Shown here one piece after another: positions 58,789 to 64,000 of a stretch of 64,000 bases of DNA; positions within the stretch are counted from its first letter, which is position 1; every line of letters starts with the position of its first letter. The notes under the pieces are model-generated. The model was not told the origin of the DNA and did no database searches. It saw only the letters and a list, made by a program, of their open reading frames with translations. Source of the DNA: Kalmanozyma brasiliensis GHG001. Taxonomy: Eukaryota > Basidiomycota > Ustilaginomycetes > Ustilaginales. Both the position numbers and the translations under genes were made by a program. The stretch spans positions 248,001 through 312,000 of the forward strand of contig NW_015961949.1 of the NCBI RefSeq assembly GCF_000497045.1, written 5' to 3'.

Positions 58789-59453
58789 TCAGAAAGCGTT
58801 GTCCGCAGGGTGCGTCTTGTCCTCGAAGTAGCCCGCGATCTATCACCACCAAGAAAACCATCAATCAGTCAGCACGAGAATGAGAACCAAGGTGGGTCGA
58901 GTGGGAGAACTTACGACAGGGAGCTTGATGAGAACGTCCTTCTTAAAGATGGGGACGGACGACATGAAGAGCATCACAGCGCCCGCACCGGCACCGCCCC
59001 ACATGGCGAGCGTCGGTGCCCACTTGAAGGCTGCGGTTGGCGTGCTGTTCGGGTTGGACGAGGGCAGAATAGGCAGAGGGTCAGTCGATGTGCCGGTGAA
59101 GCGTGGGCGGTGGTGCAAGAGGTGTTGAATCTGGCTGGGTTGCGACGAGGACCACTTCGGAAGGCGATTGCAGACCACATCGCGAACGCTGCCCCCTCCG
59201 GCAATAGTCTGACCATGGACCGCAATAGTCGCGGCGAGCAGCTTTGTCCATCGCAGTCCTCCGTTGTTCCCTCGGCACGGTCCGTTGCTGCCAATTACTT
59301 TCCATCGCACAATGCTTCCTGCCAGAAACAGCTCCTTGCAACCTTGAATAGCCCGCTGGCAACCCTCTTGCGCCTCGCGTGCAATACTTACAATCGGCCA
59401 ACGTGCGGCTGGAACGACGGCTTGGCGCGGTACGAAATGGGAGTCGGACGCAT
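58789..59453 (-). CDS. QCR10: Cytochrome bc1 complex subunit 10 (QCR10), three exons
   Basis: Exons 59453-59392, 59044-58915 and 58839-58789; introns 347 and 75 nt, both GTAAGT donors with AACAG and GATAG acceptors; 80 aa. Exon 1 gives MRPTPISYRAKPSFQPHVGR, then FTPTAAFKWAPTLAMWGGAGAGAVMLFMSSVPIFKKDVLIKLPV and IAGYFEDKTHPADNAF. The block K-W-A-P-T-L-A-M-W-G-G-A followed by a single membrane span and P-x-F-x-x-D-x-L-x-K-I/L-P matches yeast Qcr10 (YAPNLMLWGGAS ... LYKKIPLLG) as recalled, and the length is right. A small peripheral membrane subunit of respiratory complex III in the mitochondrial inner membrane. Missed if introns are ignored. Confidence 0.85.
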
Positions 59454-61426
59454 CTTGAAGTATGATTCGTTCGCTAGGTGACGAGAGTGTGGAGAAGGAG
59501 ACGATGAGAAGATCGTTGGTCAGGGTTGACATGATGTTGGTGCTCGCCTGCGAAAATCCGCGAAACCGACCGGTTCCGACGACGCTGCACGTTTTGGCTG
59601 CCGGCCGTACCAGATCGGAGGGATATTTTTCGGGATGTCAGAGCCGAGTCAAGGTGACACGACTAAAAAGTGATTTCCGTGCGTTGTGAGATCGACGAGT
59701 AGGGGGGTTCGGAACGGATAGGAAACTCGACCGAGAGATCTAATCACTCCCTCCTCGCTCGTCCACGCTTCTTGCTGTTCTTCTTGAAACCGGTCCCTCG
59801 CAAAACGACGGAACCTTTGGCGGATTGCGTCAGTCTAAGCAATCCTCTGAAGGTGACTCGAGACGAAATGAAGGGAAGGCAGGCAATCTGCTGCGTGCGG
59901 TGCTGCAAATTGATAAGATGCAGCCGACCGACCAATCAGCTGGCGCGCTTTTCACCGCTCCTCATGCGAAAGACGCACGGCAGATCTTCCTTCCTTGCAC
60001 AGTCGACGTCGCTTTTCATTTCGAACAGATAGGGCGTTGATAGCAGTTTGCGCTGTTGTCAAGTGGGGAACGATAGGCTGATTTGAGCTAGATAGACAGG
60101 CGTAAAAGATGGAGCAATGTTCGAGTACAGACTACAGAAAGGGTCTTTGAGAAGGACTTGATGCAGGTTGCTGGGCTCATAGCAAGGTGGCTCACTTCGG
60201 TCTCGCAGTCCGACCCAACCGGTGAACCTGAATGCAGAGTGAAAGCTGCAAGAAGCGCAAGAGGCGAATTCGCAACCAAATTGAGGCTTGAAACGGTGCT
60301 CTCGGCGCAGAAGGTTACCGACGAGATCACTTCTTCTCAAGCCTCTCGAAACCAAGCTGTGAAACTGTCACACTCTCTGCGGAAATGGACGGCAGTACAA
60401 TAGCTGCGATGTGATTCGTGCGGCTGTACTATCCCCACGCTGTCAACCGCAACGAGCTTGAGAACCCTGTCTGCCAGGACCCGCTTGACCCTTTTCAAGA
60501 CGGGCCCACAAGACAAGCTCTCGAAGGTCGTCCGCATTGTCCTCGATCGAGTCTACCCTTTCTCAAGCTCCTGGCTCATAATATCCCGATGTCACGAGGC
60601 TCGATCTTGGCCTTGCGGTTGGTATTGCTTGGGTTGCCTGTGATTTGCGAGGGGCATCGCTCTCTTGCTGCGTCATAGTTGCTACCATACGGCCTTTAGC
60701 GGGTGGACCTGAGAAACTGACAGGCCGACCCACAACCGAACGAGCTTCCCCGCCCTTGGGAACGCACTACGCCCACACACCCATTCAACCAGCCAGAGGT
60801 GACATGGGCGTCGGGCTAAGCAATCTAGAACGAGATGAGAGAGCACTAAACAAGGGTGCTGGCCAGGGGCAAGCCCAAGAGCAAGGGTTCCGAATCGGCC
60901 CCCCCACAGTCACACGAGCGAGCGAGCGAACTCAAATCCGACGCAAGACAACGAGGGAAATCTCGCCGTGAGAAGCCGTGATTGCCTTTGAAGAGGTCAA
61001 GGGTTGGGCGAATTTAAAGCTGCTTAACGACGATGATGCTCAGGGTTGACGGCCAAGATGCCAACCAATTTCAATCGTGGGACGAATTGACAAACCTGAC
61101 GCAGTTCGTTGACAGAGTTGTGAGTGAAAGCCGCCAAATTGCACACCGATGGCCCGCCCGCTCACCGCTTCAACGGTCCGGCCAATCAATTTCTCGCTCG
61201 CTCCCTCGGCTGCTGCCAGGGCGGCAGTCAGCGTCAACTCTCTCTGTCTGGCCAAGAGAGGACGTGCGTTATCAGTCAAGCCGACAATCATCGCTCAACC
61301 CGCTCGCCCTGGTCTAACTTCTCCCCCCGGCCCCTCATCGCACTATCTTCTCCTTCTGTTACCATCACCCTTCCCTTTCCTTCCGATCACCACATCCCAG
61401 TAGACTTCTGTCTTACATCATTCAAA
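59454..61426. other. Divergent intergenic region of QCR10 and GLN1
   Basis: 1.97 kb. The GLN1-proximal 110 nt are CT-rich leader. A partial motif GCTTAACGA occurs at 61022-61030. A short frame at 59744-59935 ends in a basic run (GTGFKKNSKKRGRARRE) but has no ATG. No gene is supported. Confidence 0.45.
61022..61030 (+). promoter_or_regulatory. Shortened GCTTAACGA motif upstream of GLN1
   Basis: Nine of the 11 bases of the amine-cluster motif, about 400 nt before the GLN1 ATG. By itself a 9-mer match could be chance; it is noted because glutamine synthetase uses the ammonium released by the amine oxidase. Confidence 0.3.
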
Positions 61427-62924
61427 ATGGCTATTCCCTTCACTAAGAACCCAGGTAAGTACGCTGTACACCCTTGTCGACGCTCGTTGCAATTAGGCCA
61501 GCTGGAGGTCATGAACGACGATGACCAGCTTGCAGCTGCTTAGCATCTGCCGGCGGCTCTCCGTCGCGATGGCCGGGAGCTCTCTGAAGCATAGACCGCT
61601 CTTGCCTACACTGCTTTGGGCCTACGTCGCTTGTCATCGTCGAAAAGGATTTCGCTCTCCTGAACGATGACGAGCAGCTCGGCGGGAGGCGAGCTACTCC
61701 AGCTTGCTGCGATGTCCCCTTGCAAGACGGCAGCAGGTCAGCGGAGACGCTCGAGCAGCCGTGTCGACATACTGTCCTGCCGTCGACAGCCTCGACTTGC
61801 TTCTATTTGCCATAGTAGAGCTTTTTCTGACCACAAATCATTCATGTTTGCTTCCGTTTTGCTCGCCTTCTTCCCGCAAAACAGGTCTCGTCAACCCTTA
61901 CTTCGAGCTGGACCAGCGCGGCAAGGTCCAGGCCGAGTACATCTGGCTCGACGGCGATGGAGAGATCCGTGGCAAGACCACCACTCTCGATGGCCCCGTC
62001 ACCTCGCTCAAGGACCTCAAGGAGTGGAACTTCGATGGTTCCTCCACCAACCAGGCCCCCGGCGGCAACTCGGATGTCTACCTCCGCCCCGTCGCCTACT
62101 ACCCCGACCCTTTCCGTCGTGGTGACAACGTCATTGTGCTCGCCGAGTGCTTCAACAACGATGGCACCCCCAACAAGTCCAACTACCGATACCAGTGCAA
62201 CAAGATCATGACCCAGGTCGCCGCCGAGAAGCCCTGGTTCGGTCTCGAGCAGGAGTACTCGCTCTTTGACATGGACGACCGCCCGTACGGCTGGCCCAAG
62301 GGAGGTTTCCCCGGTCCCCAGGGCCCCTACTACTGCGGTGCCGGTGCCGGTCGTGTCTTTGCCCGTGACCTGGTCGAGGCCCACTACCGTGCCTGCCTCT
62401 ACTCGGGTGTCAACATCTCGGGCATCAACGCCGAGGTCATGCCCTCGCAGTGGGAGTTCCAGGTCGGCCCCTGCCTGGGTATCGAGATGGGTGACCACCT
62501 CACCCTCGCCCGTTACCTCCTCATCCGAGTGGCCGAGGAGTGGGGTGTCAAGGTCTCGTTCCACCCCAAGGCTGTGCCCGGTGACTGGAACGGAGCTGGC
62601 TGCCACACCAACTACTCGACCGAGTCGATGCGCAAGGAGGGCGGCATGAAGGCCATCGAGGCTGCCATCGAGAAGCTCGCCAAGCGCCACCACGAGCACA
62701 TTGCCGTCTACGGTACCGACAACGACAAGCGCCTCACCGGTAAGCACGAGACCGGTCACATTGGCGACTTCTCGTCGGGTGTTGCCAACCGTGGTGCTTC
62801 GATCCGTATCCCCCGTCACGTCGCAGCGCAAGGCTACGGCTACCTCGAGGACCGACGTCCCGCTTCCAACTGCGACCCTTACCTGGTCACTGGTATTGTC
62901 GCCGAGACCACCCTCCTCCTCTAA
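61427..62924 (+). CDS. GLN1: Glutamine synthetase, two exons
   Basis: Exon 1 61427-61454, intron 430 nt (CCAG/GTAAGT ... AAACAG), exon 2 61885-62924; 355 aa, the usual eukaryotic size. The junction gives [41 protein letters not shown]. Signature motifs: [32 protein letters not shown] (metal-binding Glu), [53 protein letters not shown] and [10 protein letters not shown] (ATP/glutamate binding). Catalyses ATP-dependent glutamate + NH3 to glutamine, the main ammonium assimilation step. Strong codon bias suggests high expression. It lies near the ammonium-releasing amine oxidase cluster, but house-keeping QCR10 intervenes, so cluster membership is uncertain. Confidence 0.97.
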
Positions 62925-63658
62925 GTGCGGCCGTTTCGCTTCTGTGATTCGTCGTCAGATGATACGGTTTCGATCGGACTCAGCTTTGCCCCATTTTTGA
63001 CCGAGGTCACCGGAGGAAAGCGCCATTTGTCTAGAGGCTCTTTCCTGGTCCTCGGTCTCAACACGTAAAGCTGGGTACGGTCTAGGTTGTCCACTTCGTA
63101 TGTAGTTAGTTCGTAACTTTCTTCCCTTTCCGACTCAATCGATGTCCGTGAGTGTGATGTCTGAACGGATGATGAAGGATCAGCCAGTGATGAGACGGAC
63201 AAAATCGGCCTCGGAGTCGGTTCATCCGCAGCAGCAGCCGAAGTGGATTTCCGAGGACGAGCACGAGGGCAAGGCAAGTCAGCATTCACGACGGAGTTGG
63301 CTTGTGAGCGAATCTCTCGAGGCTGGTTGCCATCGGTCAGGTTGTCGCTGGAGAGCGACGGAGGATAGGTGGTCAGTTAGCTTCCTCGCAGGTGTCTTGC
63401 TGTGCTCGGCTCGCGTGGCAGGTCGTGATCAGCTGTAGGTCGCTCATCCCCCAGCCTCGGGAGCTGTTGGAGAATCCGACCCTTGACGCTTCTCAAAGCG
63501 TCAGCAAGCCAACAAAGAGTCAGCAGCACCCGCTTTGAGCGCAGGTCTCGAGTTCGCCCACAGTACCCGTGAAACCGTCTCACACACATCCCTCGCGACC
63601 ACTCGGGATTGATCTGTGCTTGTAAAACGACAGCACGTATTTGGTATAAAGAGCAAAG
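62925..63658. other. Intergenic region downstream of GLN1
   Basis: 734 nt. A minus-strand open frame (about 62921-63385, no ATG) overlaps the GLN1 stop codon and might be a terminal exon: a GCTAAC branch-like site and a CTCTCCAG acceptor lie at its 5' end, but no matching first exon could be found. Otherwise GLN1 3' UTR. Confidence 0.35.
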
Positions 63659-63991
63659 CTACAGCCCCTCGTTGTGCAAATGTCGACAGAGGGCGATCCA
63701 GAACCTCTCGAGCTCGGTAAACTCCTTGTTGCTCTTGGTCGTGCGTTTATCGTCGTTCATCTCCTCGATGCCTGCTTTGGCCAGAGATGCGGTGGCTGGG
63801 GCGGCTTGGGTGGTTGAGAAGGGCGCCGCGTGCTGTGTCGTGAACGAAGAGTTGTTCGAACCAGCAAATTCGGTGAGCCCATTGGTCTTGCCCGTCGATT
63901 CACCTCCCTTGTCAGGAGTGACATCTGTCTTGGAGGGGCTGTACAGCGTCAGACCCGTCGCCTCGATGAGCTTGTCGCGCTTCTCGGCCAT
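63659..63991 (-). CDS. C-terminal part of an unidentified protein (possibly partial)
   Basis: A 110-aa frame from ATG 63991 that remains open to the window edge upstream (at least three more codons), so the true start may lie outside. It has a charged N-terminus (MAEKRDKLIEATGLTLYSPS), a Ser/Thr/Ala-rich disordered middle and an ending (KSNKEFTELERFWIALCRHLHNEGL) that looks like a conserved helix. No family recognised. Confidence 0.45.
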   Translation of the reverse strand: MAEKRDKLIEATGLTLYSPSKTDVTPDKGGESTGKTNGLTEFAGSNNSSFTTQHAAPFSTTQAAPATASLAKAGIEEMNDDKRTTKSNKEFTELERFWIALCRHLHNEGL

Positions 63992-64000
63992 GGCGCGGCG

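Noticed and set aside
59744..59935. Minus-strand frame ending in a basic run, reminiscent of FAM32A-type termini
   Set aside because: No ATG, no upstream exon found, resemblance limited to a few Lys/Arg-rich residues.
62921..63385. Minus-strand frame overlapping the GLN1 stop codon
   Set aside because: Acceptor- and branch-like sites exist, but no donor exon was found and the frame overlaps the GLN1 coding end; left as unproven.
1..64000. tRNA, rRNA, CRISPR and transposon features
   Set aside because: No cloverleaf with A/B boxes, rRNA core sequence, regular direct-repeat array, terminal repeats or transposase/reverse-transcriptase motifs was seen; a tRNAscan and repeat search would be needed to exclude degraded copies.

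Overview
The window is 64 kb of gene-dense nuclear DNA from a basidiomycete, most likely a smut fungus (Ustilaginales; Ustilago/Sporisorium/Pseudozyma type). The evidence is moderate GC with long open frames, mostly intron-less genes with a few short GT-AG introns near 5' ends, CT-rich leaders, and recognisable smut genes: a Cib1/Hac1-type bZIP with a 65-nt unconventional intron, an Iad1-like aldehyde dehydrogenase and a plant-cell-wall pectin methylesterase. No transposon, tRNA, rRNA or CRISPR array could be supported.

Layout, left to right: SAC3/GANP mRNA-export factor (-, 3' end off the window); ACS-family MFS transporter (-) with a gene-poor 4.3-kb stretch upstream; a conserved coiled-coil protein (-); the UPR regulator cib1/HAC1 (+); a Ser-rich disordered protein (-); RPS8 (+) with a probable 5'-UTR intron; valyl-tRNA synthetase with two in-frame starts (-); a METTL7-like methyltransferase (+); a Zn2Cys6 factor (-); LCB1 of serine palmitoyltransferase (+); pectin methylesterase (-); an atypical SDR (-); a HAD nucleotidase/F-box/WD40 fusion (+); YOP1 with a 12-nt microexon (+); a CENP-I/Mis6 kinetochore protein (+); a charged disordered protein (+).

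From 45.8 to 58.6 kb lies the most coherent unit: an amino-acid/GABA/choline-type permease (-), an aldehyde dehydrogenase (-), a copper amine oxidase (+) and a Zn2Cys6 regulator (+). The set reads as an amine-utilisation module: uptake, oxidative deamination to aldehyde + NH3 + H2O2, then aldehyde oxidation. The oxidase ends in -SRL (a peroxisomal PTS1) and the dehydrogenase in -PKL (PTS1-like). The two catabolic promoter regions share an exact 11-mer, GCTTAACGAGG, four times, plus one 9-bp match that forms an inverted repeat in the divergent oxidase/dehydrogenase promoter; both regions are also rich in GATAAG sites. QCR10 (three exons, -) and glutamine synthetase GLN1 (two exons, +) follow. 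GLN1, which would assimilate released ammonium, has a shortened copy of the same motif about 400 nt upstream. A truncated gene (-) closes the window.

Exon structures were inferred by eye from splice consensus, reading frame and family alignment from memory; no transcript data or database search was available.
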